64,000 nucleotides of DNA from Pyrus communis (lineage: Eukaryota > Streptophyta > Magnoliopsida > Rosales > Rosaceae): positions 14,351,428 to 14,415,427 of the forward strand of contig NC_084803.1 of assembly GCF_963583255.1 (NCBI RefSeq). The letters run 5' to 3'. The notes beneath the pieces are model-generated. The model was not told where the DNA came from and did not search any database. It was given only the letters and a program-made list of their open reading frames with translations. A program made the position numbers and the translations under genes. Positions 1 to 12,185 of the stretch are shown piece by piece; the stretch's first letter is position 1; each line of letters begins with the position of its first letter.

Positions 1-110
1 AAATTTTAGGCCAGAAGGGTTGGAGTAGAAAAGCTGTTTTTGGGCTAAAACCTAAATTTTCTGGGCTAAATATTTTTAGGTTTTAGGTTACCATTGGAGA
101 TGGTCTTAGA
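1..110. repeat. MITE-like terminal fragment
   Basis: AT-rich stretch with inverted motifs (CTAAAACCTAAATTTT and TTTTTAGGTTTTAGG) ending in GAGATGGTCTTAG. A closely similar block lies near 40670-40740, ending in GATATGGTCTTAG, so this is a dispersed repeat. It abuts the Copia coding remnant that follows and probably marks where another element cut or replaced its upstream part. No target duplication can be judged because the left side is outside the window. Confidence 0.4.
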
Positions 111-2440
111 ACCCTTGACATGAGATCTCCTTAAGGCACGTTTTGCGGATTATCACTTTGATGAGACAGTCTTCCTGTCGTTAGGGGGAAATAAGCATGC
201 TAACGTTCCCGTAGAATGCCGCGAATTGTCGTGGTATGCTCCCACTATGTCTCATTTAGATCCCCGCATTGCCCAGTCTGAAACTGAGGTGCGACGAATT
301 ATAGATCTTCAGAGCATTGCTCAAAGCATGTCGGATGCTTTTAATGATCTAGTAAAGGTGACAATATCACGCATACCCGCTGCAAACACACCTGCAAGGA
401 TAAATGTACCCCGCGTACGTCAACTGCCCATCTGGGAAGGCTGGACCATCCTCGAAGGTGGGGAGGCTGAACCTTCCACGCGGCAAGGTACATTGGCGGC
501 TAACCAATCATGTGCTCTGACCCTGAAGCGTGGCAGACCCCCTGGTTCAAAGGATTCATAACCCCGGAAAAAGAAAATGGCACCAACTAGTGACCCTAGT
601 TTGAATCTGACCATCGCTCACTCATCCGTTCCAACGTATGAGGTTATTCTAGATTACGGTGATGCTTCAGATGAAACATGTCGGCCTCCCGAGAATCGCG
701 AGATTTCGGTCCATTACACAGTATTGGATGAGGTTTGGAATAGGAATGAGATGATCGTCGACGATGCATTCTCATACTCAGTAGCTACTAACATCATGCT
801 TAGCGATGACATTGAACCACGTTCCGTCGATGAGTGCCGACGTAAAACCGATTGGTCAAACTGGAAAGAAGCAATCCAAGTAGAACTCGATTTACTCGCG
901 AAACGTAAAATGTTTGGACCTATTGTTCCTACACCACTACACGTGAAGTCGTTTGGTTACAAGTGGGTTTTCGTGAGGAAACATAATGAGAAGAATAAAA
1001 TAGTGCGATACAAAGCACGCCTTGTAGTGCAAGGCTTCTCCCAACGCCCAGGGATTGATTACGAGGAGACATATTCCCCCATAATGGACGTTATAACGTT
1101 CCGCTACCCAATCAGTTTGGTAATTTCTGAAAAACTAAATATGCAGCTTATAGACGTGGTAATTTCTGAAAAACTAAATCTACATGAAAGTTCCAGAATG
1201 ACTTCCATTGACTGGTTCAAATAATTCTATACCACAGAACACTCTATCAATTAGGTTGAGGAGGTCACTCTACGAATTGAAATAATCCGGGCGGATGTGG
1301 TATAATCGTCTGAGTGAATATTTGACAAGTCAGGGTTATGTGAACAATGAACTATGTCCATGCGTGTTCATAAAGAAGTCACATTCCAGATTTGCAATCG
1401 TTGCAGTTTATGTTGATGACATGAACCTCATTAGGACTTCCACATAGCTTGAGGAAATTGTTACACACCTGAAATTAGAATTTGAGATGAAGGATCTTGG
1501 GAAAACGCAATACTGTTTCGGCCTGAAGATCGAGCATTGTTCAGATGGAATCCTGGTACATCAATTGAACTACACCCAAAAAGTGTTGCGTCGTTTTAAT
1601 GAGGATAAAGCGAAGCCTTCAAGTACACCCATGGTCGTTCGGACTCTAGATTCTAAACGAGATCCCTTCCTTCCAAATGAGGATGAGGAAAATATTTTGG
1701 AACCTGAAGTTCTTTACCTAAGTGCAATTGGGGCTTTATTGTACTTGGCTCAGTGTACTAGACTCGACATCTCTTTCGCTGTGAATCTATTGACTAGATA
1801 CAGCAATGCACCCGCACACAGACACTGGAATGGTGTTAAAGACATTTTCCACTACCTCAAAGGTACTACGGATTTGGGTTTGTTCTATACCAGCAAATCT
1901 CCGAGTGTTGCCGCCCTCTATGGTACTCGGATTGATTATTGCCTTGTTGGTTACGCAGATGCTGGATATCTGTCTGACCCGCATATAGCACGTTCTCAAA
2001 TGGGTTATGTCTTTACTGTTAGAGACATCGCTATATCTTGGAGGTCTACCAAGTAAACGCTAGTTATGACTTCGTCTAACCATGCTGAGATTCTCGCCCT
2101 GCATGTGCGTGATGCTTTTGGCTGAGAGAAGTTATGGAACATATTCGAAGCACTAGTAGCCTTACATCAGTCGTTGACCTTCCTACGATGATCTTTGAAG
2201 ACAATGCAACATGTATCGAGCAATTGAAGAAGGGATACATTAAGGGAGACAACATAAGCACATAATGCCGAAGTTCTATTACTCACACCAACAGCAGTAA
2301 CATCAAAACATTGAAGTTAAGCAAATCCGTTCCTAGGACAACTTGGCCGATCTCTTTACCAAGTCATTGCCCAAGTCTACATTTCAGAAGCTTGTCCAAG
2401 GAATTGATATGCATAAATTATCTGAGTTGAATCGCTTGTA
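111..2440 (+). pseudogene. Ty1/Copia polyprotein remnant (reverse transcriptase-RNase H)
   Basis: Broken pol region of a Copia retrotransposon. Blocks read in order: a linker region (about 226-561), the start of reverse transcriptase (577-1224, with KWVFVRKHNE and ARLVVQGFSQ), the catalytic YVDD box near 1410-1421, then KDLGKTQYCFGLKIEH (from 1487) and the RNase H side ending in SWRSTK at 2056. Stops and frame changes separate the blocks (TAG near 1447; several stops after 2056). A short direct duplication near 1120-1180 (GGTAATTTCTGAAAAACTAA, twice) has replaced part of the RT fingers. No intact protein can be made; it is a relic. Confidence 0.9.
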
Positions 2441-2871
2441 GTTCCCTTATTTAAAAGTTATGTCTAACTCAGGGGGAGTATCTTAAAGCATACTCACATG
2501 ATCTTAATGTACTCTTTTTTTCCTACAATTAGGAGCGTTTTTCCCACTGGGTTTTTGCTACCTAACTAGGTTTTAATAAGGCACCCATCCCGGGATGATC
2601 ATACTCCGTTGAGTTCACTACCTTCGTCCAGTTTGACGAGTGTTTTTGACATTATGCATATTTTCTTACTTTTCTCCTTAGTCTATGGGTTTTCCCCATT
2701 CCTTGGGATTTACCATAGCAAGGTTTTTGTGAGTTTTTACAAATGCATACTTCAAAATAAATTTGAGACTCGCAATCATCCGTTGTGCTGATGACTTCAT
2801 CAACTATTCTACCTTATCTGCTGAAGATCTGATGTGATGGTTTGTTGAGTATTTACACACTCAAGGGGGAG
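2441..2871 (+). mobile_element. Copia 3' untranslated region and polypurine tract
   Basis: Non-coding tail of the Copia element between the RNase H remnant and the LTR. It contains two purine-rich tracts: TCAGGGGGAG near 2469-2478 and TCAAGGGGGAG at 2861-2871. The second touches the LTR start and is the expected primer site for plus-strand synthesis. The corresponding tail of the second Copia copy at 43620-44083 is recognisably related. Confidence 0.7.
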
Positions 2872-3137
2872 TGTTGCAGTCATATTTAGAATAGGAATGT
2901 GATTGTGTAAATCCTAGGGAATCTGGGAATGTATTATGTATTCCTATTAGGATTAGATTACCTATTAAATGTTGTAATCCTAAAGGGAAAGATTTTACCC
3001 TTTCTACTACTATAAATAAAGGCACAATGGGGTGAATCAAACACATCTCACAATTAAATCAATCTCTCTTCTCCCTAAAGCTTGCCTCACCCCTCTCTCT
3101 CTAATCCTAGATCGCTCAATCAAATAGGCCTACAACA
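2872..3137 (+). repeat. 3' LTR of Copia element
   Basis: About 266 bp starting TGTTGCAGTC directly after a polypurine tract and ending CTACAACA, the usual TG...CA of Copia LTRs. It holds a TATA-like box (TATAAATAAA, 3011-3020) followed by a pyrimidine-rich leader, as an LTR promoter would. The 5' LTR is not in the window. It lies about 320 bp downstream of the PRXQ stop. Confidence 0.8.
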
Positions 3138-3455
3138 ATAGTAACATTTAAAAAATTTCAAAGGACTATTATACACAAATTAGAACCAGATTATTGTCAT
3201 CCGTGTTCGATCTTCAGTTTTTGTAATCTCGTTAGTAGATATAAAATACCAATTCAAATTTTCCACAGTTAATTTACAAATAACATCTCACTTCATTGCT
3301 ACCAAATATCACAGTAGTTTGCCTTATAGGGCATAGTTGCCATTAGTTATAACTAGATTGGATTATACAAAAACAAGTACTTGCTAACCCTGTTTTGTGG
3401 AGATATAATGGACATAGGGATGGAAACACAAGCAGCTAAAAAGATGAGAATTAAT

Positions 3456-4725
3456 TTAGAGGCTTTGAAGTAGTTTGAGAGTTTCGTCGATATGCTTCTC
3501 TGGTTGGAACTGATTGTTGTAGATGAGTTGAACCACCCCATTCTTGTCCAGAACATATGTCTGCCTCCCGGGCAATGTCCCAAACAGATCCGACGGCACT
3601 CCCCATCCTTTCCTCACCTTGTTGCCCTCATCGCTTAGTAATGTGAATGGAAGTTTGTACTTCTTTGCAAAAGCCTACAAACATTTTCAATTGTAATCAA
3701 CTTCGAGCATTGATTCGTAATGCTTATGCATACAAAACTAACGCGCGCAAATTATAATTGTTGGCTCACGTATTAGTAGCTTACATTTTCAATTAATTCA
3801 AAAAACCAACAAATTTATCCTTACATCTGTTGAAGAATCATTGTGCATAATTACCAAAAAACTCTTTTGAAAGCAACATATACTAAGCCTTAATGTGATG
3901 ACACTACATGATATAAACACACAAAACTTTCACATTACCTTGTGTGATGAGGGGTCATCACCACTAATCCCGACAACCTGGGCACCGGCCTTTTTAAACT
4001 TCTCATACGAATCTCTGAAAGCACAAGCCTAGAGGAGTATCAAATTGTCAGTGTCTGCATTAACTAAAGGCACAATCTATCTAGCATTATCAGCTCCAAT
4101 GCATATGTCATATCATAACAATCGAAAATTTACCGGACAGATAGCAGAAGTCATTGGCCAAAACTAATCCAGGATAAGCATATTAAGCATAAACAAACTT
4201 CAAATTAAGTGGAATTAGAACATGCTAAACAATGTGGTTAATTCAAACCTGTTTAGTGCAGCCAGGGGTCTCATCAGCAGGGTAGAAATATAGAACCACA
4301 GGCTTTCCCTTGAACTTGGAGAGGCTCACTGTCTTTCCATCCTGATCTTTCAATGTGAAGGCTGGAGGAACCTTACCCTTGTCCACCTGTCCACAAACCA
4401 ACCAACCATAACCAATCAATAAAAAAAAATGTAGCCGTCGTAAGGGACTCATAGCTCAAATGATTAAGAGCGTTTATCCATGCACCCATTAATACGAAAC
4501 ACAACATGTATAAGCGAAATGTACCTTAGCAGAAATGAACATCTTGCCAGAGGAAGATGAAGGGATTGGCAGAGTGGAAGAAGTGGAGAACTTGAGGCCA
4601 TAGAACTGGGAATGTGAAGCGCTGGAGACAATTGGGAGGGTTTGAGAAGATGGGTGGTGTTTGGGAGTTTGGGTGGGAAGTAGAGAGGGGAAGGCTGGGT
4701 GCTTGGGAACAGAGAGGGAGGCCAT
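3456..4725 (-). CDS. PRXQ: Peroxiredoxin Q, chloroplastic
   Basis: Thioredoxin-dependent peroxidase of the chloroplast lumen/stroma that reduces H2O2 and lipid peroxides. Four coding exons on the minus strand: 4725-4525, 4386-4249, 4028-3939 and 3674-3456, all with GT/AG borders; 648 nt, 215 aa, about the usual family length. Residues 1-67 are Ser/Thr/Pro-rich and basic, as in a transit peptide. Exon 2 begins [18 protein letters not shown] and ends at TPGCTKQ. Exon 3 continues [11 protein letters not shown], so the peroxidatic Cys and a second Cys five residues on (PGCTKQAC) are both present, the PRXQ signature. The C-terminus carries [14 protein letters not shown] and [13 protein letters not shown]. 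Start chosen as the first Met of the only open exon; it shares a 1.1-kb upstream region with the divergent gene at 5845. Nothing looks broken. Confidence 0.96.
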
Positions 4726-5844
4726 TGGATTGGATTGGAACCAGAGAGAAATATGAAGTGTCCTCCTTAGTTTCTCTGTTTCTCTGGTGGTTTTTTCACA
4801 ATTGGTGGAGGAAGATAAGGGAAGGAGTGTTGGGTGTTGGGGAGAAGATGGGGATAGACTGGCTTTTGTGGACGATTGCTGACCCCAACCTTGTGTTAGT
4901 AAGTTTTTCAGTATTTTACTACCTTTTCTATGGGAGTATTTTTTTTATTGGTACAAAGTTCACCTTATAAATTATTTTTTTTAGACAATAATGTTTTTAC
5001 ATTAAAGGGTGAGAGAATAAATTTGTATCAATTTTTTCATTCATCATATTTGAACTTAAGTCTCACTTATAAGTGAAGAGAAAAATCACTAGACCGCAGT
5101 ACTAAATGGCCATCCCACAAAGTTTGTAAATCAAATTTTAGTGATGAACTACATCTACATTATATGTATTTATTACTGAATTTAGCATGATAAATTATGA
5201 CAAGTTTTTTGTTTTTTGTTATTTGTTTTTTTTGTTTTTTTTTTTTAATGTCTAGCAGACATTAAATTGTCATTAACTATGGGACATGTGTTTACTTGTT
5301 GGGTGATCCTCCTCCTGCAACAAGTATGTGGCTTCGTCACATTAAGTGATTCTGTTGCCCCTAATCAAGTAATTCCCATGCTATATGTTTCATCACATAA
5401 TTTTCACAGAATAATTCTAGAGAGACCATCAATTTAAATTATATTTTGTAAACTATATGACGTGATTGTTGATGATTGGATTGTTTCTCCGACTTGATCC
5501 TCAGCCTTCTCCGGTTAGCAATATACGTGATACAAGACCAAGTGACTTTTTTCGGTCGAAGCCCAACTGTCTGGCCCAAACAGAGGAAAGAAATAAACTC
5601 AAATATAAATCTTTGTGATTTCACGAAAATTTAGGGGGAGAAAAACTCCACTGTAATAAACTTGGGATCTTTGAAGAGTAGAAAGCGTGCTCGGTACGAA
5701 TCGAAAACGGTAATGAACCCTAAACCCCTAAATTCTCAGTACTTATCTCTTAAGATTGGAATTCCTAATTGGGTTTCTGAATTGTGAACAGGATAAAGCG
5801 TCCTGGGTTGGGTTCTCTGCGTTTTCTCTCGAAGCATTCGAATT
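4726..5844. promoter_or_regulatory. Shared upstream region between divergent genes
   Basis: About 1.1 kb separates the PRXQ start (minus) from the start of the small membrane protein gene (plus). It includes a SINE relic (4972-5117), a T-rich low-complexity stretch near 5200-5250 and, before 5845, a probable 5' UTR intron with GT at 5710 and AG at 5791. Promoter activity is inferred from gene orientation; I see no clear conserved element. Confidence 0.4.
4972..5117 (-). mobile_element. tRNA-derived SINE relic
   Basis: On the minus strand it reads TTTAGTACTGCGGTCTAGTG (A-box region, about 5105-5086), then AAGTTCAAATATG (B-box region, near 5060-5048), and ends in an A-rich tail (the T run at 4975-4982 on plus). 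The order A box, B box, A tail about 140 bp long fits a Pol III SINE. Related sequences with TAGTACTATGG or AGTACTATAT occur near 13500-13562 and 46664-46862. Confidence 0.6.
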
Positions 5845-6330
5845 ATGGAGGTTCTGCAGAAATTGATTGGAAAAATCCCAAAAGACCACCCAAAATTGGG
5901 CTCCGCTTCGGCTTCCTTCGACCCTCACCGTGGGACTGAAGGTCTCGCCGCCGCTCTGTCTTCCTCGGATCAGTCTCGTATTGTGCTCAACAGACCCGCC
6001 AGGTACCTCTAAAAGTTTCAGATATTTTAATGGTACTCTGTAAATTGGGTAGCGTTTGGTTCAGGGTTCTAGAGGATTGGGTTTTGTGGGGTTTAGCTTT
6101 CAATGATTTTCCGTAATCTATTTTTGCGTATTTTTTAAAGAGTTGAGGTTGATGCATTGCTCAGGCATGAGTTTGTTCTTATGTCTACTTGCAGGCAGGT
6201 GGTTTCACTGTGGACATGCTCAAAGCTTTGTACACTTTGCTTTGTTGCTGGAATTGTTGTTGGTTATACGCTGAAGCGACGCGTCCGAAGTTGGGCTTCC
6301 AAACTTCTCAAGAAGATCAGAGATGATTGA
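5845..6330 (+). CDS. Small single-pass membrane protein, function unknown
   Basis: Two coding exons, 5845-6002 and 6195-6330, GT/AG spliced, 294 nt, 97 aa. The join gives AG|G (Arg) then QVVSLWTCSKLC; using the other AG three bases on would break the frame. Residues 1-52 are soluble (MEVLQKLIGKIPKDHPKLGS, then Ser/Ala-rich). About residues 56-77 form one hydrophobic helix with several Cys (CSKLCTLCFVAGIVVGY). The tail is strongly basic (LKRRVRSWASKLLKKIRDD), which suggests it faces the cytosol or stroma. I do not recognise the family. A leader intron (5710-5791) is likely. Its 3' end converges on RBOHE about 690 bp away. The clean splice and helix make a real gene likely. Confidence 0.8.
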
Positions 6331-7021
6331 TTGCAACTGGATCGCATTATACTGATCCATTTAATGTGTTGTTCTCCAAAGAAGAATGATTCTCCAACAA
6401 TAGGTGTCTTCTCTAGAGGGTGCAATTTTGATTAGCTTTCCGCGATTATACTAACACTGCTTCCGACGATTCTGACCTGATCAACATATATTGTTACCCT
6501 TCGTTTTTTATTATGTTAATGATAATTTTTACAAGCTAACTATCAGCAGCGCCTCTGTTCCCGTGCTTTGGAATTGTTGCGTCTGCTGATTTAGCCTCGC
6601 TTGCGTGATCAATGTGATATAAGTCGGATGAATTCTGAATGTCAAGTCAGAAAGGTATCTCTTTTGCTTGTGTTGTCTGCCATGAATACTTGTTCATACT
6701 CTCCAGGCTAGGTTCTTGTCATTTTCTTGTTTTTCCATCGAAATTTCAATACGTTGGGTGCATATTCGCTTGAATTTTGTTTCGTCATTGTAGATTCTTA
6801 TTTTCGTCATTGTCTATGACCAGGACATAAATCTGCAATTCATCTTTCTTCCCATGTTTTACTGAAACTTTGTATTATATTGGATATGTATGAAAAACAG
6901 TTACATTTACATCTTTCCAAGCTACTATCCTTATACATTTATATTTATCTTTCTCTACGGATACTCCGTATGATTAGAAAATATCGCTACTTGGTACTTT
7001 GACGATGGTGGTCTTCTAGTT
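6331..7021. other. Convergent 3' intergenic region
   Basis: T-rich sequence between two convergent stop codons (small membrane protein and RBOHE). It would hold both 3' UTRs. I see no open frame, repeat or RNA gene in it. Confidence 0.5.
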
Positions 7022-10000
7022 TTAGAAATACTCCTTGTGGAATTCAAACCGTGTCGTTGTCTTGTGACTGAGTTCATGTGATAGCACCTTCAGCTCCTTT
7101 GCCAACATCGGCATCCCACAGTAGAATACCCCTGCAAATGAGCTGATTCGTTTAATCTCTCGGTTCTTTGTTTCGTTGCTCTACTAGATGCATGATTAGG
7201 GTTTATGTTTTTAACATAAAAATTCGGTTGTGGTAGAATATCTTTACCTACTGTTGAATACGGATGCTTGGAAGCTATCTTGGTAAACACTTCTTTCCAA
7301 TCCGGTCTTGCGAAGTGAGTTCTTACCTGCAATGCATAATTCAATGTTTGAAAGGTCAATAACTTCTTAAGAACACAATCTACCGTACGTGTCAACTGAA
7401 ACGGCAATGAGGATCATACTCGGGTGCCAGACAGGATGTCGACGCCATGTTTGGCGTGGTTTAGAGCTTGGACCATGGTGATTAGGGTCGACCTAGCGTC
7501 ACCTTCTTCGTAGACACTCGTAAGATAGTTGTGTAGTTCAATCTGACCCTGTAACAAAAAAGAAGGTTAACAAACTAGTAACTTAGCAGTAGCACATCAT
7601 CAAGGTCGAAGAAATTTATGACGTAGGGTGGTAAAGAAGTTAATTCATTACTTTGTGATCCATTTCTGCAACCTCATCCATGACTCCTTTAAACCACTCA
7701 AAAGAGCCAAGCTCTCTGGTAACCCAATAGAAGTGAGCATTCATAGTCCTCTGCGATTTCTTCTTGTCACCGGGCGTCAAACTTGAAGACGTAAAACTAT
7801 TTTGGCCGTCGTCTGATCTACTAGTTTCTGTATTTGAATCCTAGTTCATGATCAATGCATTTTAACTTAATCGTCAGAATAGAAAAATCTATCGAAACAC
7901 TGAAAAGTTTGTACTCAAAGAGTCGGATATTATGAACTGTACCATCTGTTCTTGTGCTGTTCTTGTGCTGTTGAGGAGATCTCGAAGAATGCTTATGAAA
8001 GGGGTAGCTCCAATCCCAAGCCCCACGAGGAGCAAGACATCGTAGCTCTGGGAGTCCTGCGCTGGCGCCCCATATGGACCGTCGATAAACAATCTGGGTT
8101 GGCTGCATTGATGTTGCATGTAACGTTAATAATCCCATGCATATACTGAACCTAAATCTCGGAAGGTGAAATATTGATTAGGTGTGTTCATACCCTCTCC
8201 GATCCAGATTTCGAATCTGAACAAATCTTGCCGAATGTACTGCAGGGGATGAATCATCTTCCTCCGCTATGGCTCGCTTCAATTCTCGAGTCCAGTCTCC
8301 TACTGTTCGGATGTGAACGCTGAGGTACTCATCTCCTGGCGCTGAGGTAATGGAAAATGGATGCCTGTAAATAATAAAGGATCGAGAGGTTTAGTATTTA
8401 TAGTTGTCCGGGTGCTTTTCTAATTTACGTTTCATGATAGACGAAGTTGTAGAAGAATCAGACTCACCATTCAAATGGGGAGATTGTAGGGCATTGTAGA
8501 AATACGTACTGCCCACTTTTGTACTTAAATCCAGGTGGTTTGGACATGATTAAGCTAATCACATTTCCGGGTAGGACCGAAACCTGTTAACACAGTCAGA
8601 AATCAACGATCGCAAAAGTATATGAACACTCGACAAAAAAAATATGAACAGATTTGAGTAAATTTTTCTTACCTTGAAAATCTTAACAGCATAATGCTTC
8701 GATCTACAAGTTCGCAGACTGCGTTCTGCCACATAGAGCAACAATGGAACAAAGATGTACATCCATGTCTGCTAAGTAGGAAAACATTTATTACTTGATG
8801 CAATCAGTTAATAAGTACATGAAATTTGCTTTGTAATTTTCCTGTGTTATTGTTCAAGTTTCTTACCGTTTTCTCGTACCACTTGTGGGCTAAATACAAG
8901 CAGCTTCCATGTATGATCAGCAATATGTAGACAAGACCTAGCAGATGATGAGAATACCAGAACGCATTAAACCCAGTCAACTTGTTGAACGGAGCAGGAA
9001 GCCTCACCATGTTCCTCCGAAATCTACGTGCTGCTAGAGTGAATGAGATGGCTATTAAAATCACCATCAAAATTCCAGTCGTGCCTTCAGTTCCGGTGAG
9101 TAGGAATTCATAGGTGGGCTTTTTGTTGTGGAAATCTGAGGATAGCGGTGCAAATTTTTCTGGCGATGAGTTTACTATGCGAGGAAAGTCGCATGCCAGA
9201 TGGTTCCCGGCGTGAATGATTATTCCAATTGCTATAGCAAATGCAATTATCTGTGGTAAAATAAGATCAATGCAAACAAAATGTCAAATTGTTGTGTCTC
9301 AGGAAAAAAAAACACATAGAACCGGCTACAAATAGATAAAAAAATGGCACTAAATTGTAGTTTAATATGACTTATTGTCTATTTAGTATCCCCCAGGTAC
9401 TGAAGATTAGTGCTTATACCTTGTGGAAATTAATGTTGTCATCAAAAGGGATGAAGCACCTAGCTCTTGTGGATCGAAGCCATGTCAGCGTGTTTCGACA
9501 GACCGGTAGGAGTACGAGAGCCATGTTAAGCTTGAGAGTCTCTGCAGCCCCTTTGGCCACTGGCAAGCAATAGTGCATGACCTGAAATGCAGCCCTATTT
9601 TTTCTGTATTGGTAGAATTTCCAGCCAAAAAGGGAAGCCATTGCAACAACCCACAGCAGTAGAATCCAACCGCGCTGCCAGTTCTCGAGTATGAGACACT
9701 GAAGTGAACGGCTCAGTCTCCGGACCAGATTCTTGGGCTTCAAGGAACTGAGGTTCTGACTCCGAGATACACTTGCTGTGCTCAATGGTCTGCTGTAGTT
9801 TAAGTACACATCTCTTTGTAGAAGCAATGCTTCCAATTGCCAAAACTGAGTAAATGGTAAAAGATTATTAATTGTCTGATTTAGAATCCCACGAAGACGA
9901 GGAAACTTTTAAATGTGATTGTCACACTATCAACGTTTATAATATGAGTGAATTAATACATCACGTGACGGTGTGATAGTCACAGCTTTTATTCGAAGGT

Positions 10001-11984
10001 TGTATTAATTTTACCTCAATGTAACCGAAGTTTTCGGGATCAAGCTCTTCCATTATTAATGAAGCATAATCTTCAGCTTGTTCTTTCAGCTTAGATAGCT
10101 TGTTTGCAGAAGCACTGAGCATTATAAGCTGTAATTGAACAAAACAAAACGAAACTCCATAAGAAACTGATGGGATTTTTTTTTACTTTTACCGCAGTGA
10201 ACAATTTTTACCTCTCGAACTCCTTCCCTTGTGATTCTTCCATCGTCATTGCTATCCGCCCTGAAAATTAAATCGGAAAATTTAATAAGAAAACAACTTT
10301 TGACCAACTAAACACCCAAAGAAAGTGATCAGATCTCTAACTTTCTTGTTTTTCTATCCAACCAAAAACCATGAGCCATTTTTCTATTCTTTTTTTTTTA
10401 CCAAAAAAATACATTTCCACAAATAACAGAAGGCAAAAGCTACACGCATTTAAAAAGCATTTAATTACCTAACTTTTATTTTAGAGGCACTGAGATGGGA
10501 AAGGTTGAAGTAGATAGAACACACAAAGACACAACATAGTTTAACCTATGTGGGTAAAATTCTCTCTTTTTGGTCAACTAAACACAAAACTCACACCAAC
10601 ACAATGCACAACTGCAAAACGCAAAATGCCGAAACACAATACAATCAAACACTCCAAGACGATTAGATTAATAACTTTCCAAAAGGGGGTGACTTGTGAA
10701 CCCCCTTTTGAGAATCAATCACTTGATTTGTTGAGTTAATCTTAACTGATACAATTATAATGAATTTTGTTACGATCAATTGCGTGTAAGCTCTTAACAA
10801 TTTTTTACCATAAAATTATGTGAAATTCATGTATACATGGAATGACAAGCATCTGCATGTCATTGACTTTAGCACCCTTCACTAACACGCTAATATAAAA
10901 GCTAAAAATATCAAAAGAAAAGAAAAAAGCAAACATAAGTTAGGTCTGTTAGCCATGGTGCATGTCCCCTTGTATTCAAGTTTCAGTCACCTTAAGATGT
11001 ATGACACTAGTTTAGAATTAGAACTCTGTCCGTTTGGACGGTGGATTTGTTCGAAGCAAAATCAGAGAAACCTAATCAACGGCTGAGAAAATAGAGAAAT
11101 GAGAGTGAGAAACCCACATGTCAAAGAAGATTTGAAGGCGCGCGTCGAAGCTGTTGTCGGAAATCTGCAACCAAAAGTCGCGAAGCTCCTCTTTCGTAAT
11201 TTTGCTTATCTTCTGCCGCCGCCTTCTCGCCAATGCATCAAATATCCCCACCGCAAACTCCTCCGAGTCCCCCATCCCTTCATTTATACAAAATATCATT
11301 AATCTTTTTCCCTCGCAATTTTCCCGGGAACCAAACAGACAAATTAAATTAATGTCAATCAATGTTAACTTATTAAACTTAGTTAAGATCAATTAATTAA
11401 ACTCTTAATATACCTATACATTCACCGAAGTCTGCACTGGCGAGCAAGCCGTCCTTGGCGAGCGACTCGAACCTCGCCTCCACTTGCTGCCACTGCTCCG
11501 CCGCGTCACTTCCTCCGGCATTCGTCTTGCTGATGAATCTCAACCCATTGAGAGCTCTCTGCGCGCTCGATCTCGTCCGTTGAAGCTTGGCCTTCATCCT
11601 CCTCGCCTCGCGAGCCGACAGAGTGAACTCCGCCACGGACTCCGAGTTCGACGCCGTCGTCCTCGAAGACGCCGATTTCAACCACCCGAACGTCCGCCGA
11701 ATACTCCTCGACGTCGCCGAAAGACTCCTCCGTAAAATCCCGTTCGCCGCCGCGGCCTCCGACGACGTCAAGTCATCGTTTGCGGGAGCGACGCTGCACA
11801 CGACAATTGAGCCGTCGTCGTCATCGTCGAGCTCCAATGTGACTTCGACCAAGTCCTGGTTGAGGTCGTTGAGAAACTTCGGCAGCATTGCACCGCCGAC
11901 CGACGACGGCGAGGAGTTTCCCGGTAACTCAAACCCGTGGCTGTAAGTCGACCGCTTCGAGCTAAACGACGCGGTTGGCATCAT
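7022..11984 (-). CDS. RBOHE: Respiratory burst oxidase homolog, RBOHE type (NADPH oxidase)
   Basis: Plasma-membrane NADPH oxidase that passes electrons through FAD and two hemes to make apoplastic superoxide. Fourteen exons: 11984-11414, 11277-11118, 10260-10212, 10128-10015, 9845-9420, 9250-8867, 8768-8673, 8583-8468, 8364-8194, 8102-7943, 7840-7652, 7548-7420, 7326-7248, 7131-7022; 2754 nt, 917 aa, every junction in phase. N-terminus has [20 protein letters not shown] and [15 protein letters not shown]-hand [12 protein letters not shown] lies near residue 246, with a weaker second one near 288-298. Exons 5-7 hold the ferric-reductase membrane helices with [13 protein letters not shown] and HKWYEKTWMY. 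FAD motif [11 protein letters not shown] is near 640; NADPH motifs [10 protein letters not shown] and [11 protein letters not shown] near 703-732. It ends RFEFHKEYF. The GGAMLP leader and [15 protein letters not shown] point to the RBOHE clade rather than RBOHD/F. Confidence 0.96.
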
Positions 11985-11999
11985 TGTTTAATTATTATA

Positions 12000-12185
12000 A
12001 GTCTTGAGGTTTTTTGTTTGCTTGAAAAATTGAAATGCTGAGGATTTTTCTAGTTCTAGAGAGAGAGACAGAGACAGAGAGAAACAAGACATGCACCTCT
12101 CAACCAATTCGTCCCCCACAATTTCAACGCAAGTCGTGCTACCTCTCTCTCTAACTCTCTTTCTTTCTCTAAAGAATAGTTGAGT
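12000..12185 (-). promoter_or_regulatory. RBOHE 5' leader with CT/GA-rich tracts
   Basis: Directly upstream of the RBOHE start on the minus strand are purine/pyrimidine-rich tracts (GAGAGAGAGACAGAGACAGA at 12060-12079; CTCTCTCTAACTCTC near 12145). GA/CT tracts are common in plant core promoters and leaders. No TATA box could be assigned with confidence. Confidence 0.4.

Noticed and set aside
11484..11946. Plus-strand ORFs of 83 and 119 codons
   Set aside because: They lie opposite RBOHE exon 1, whose GC-rich codons keep the other strand open.
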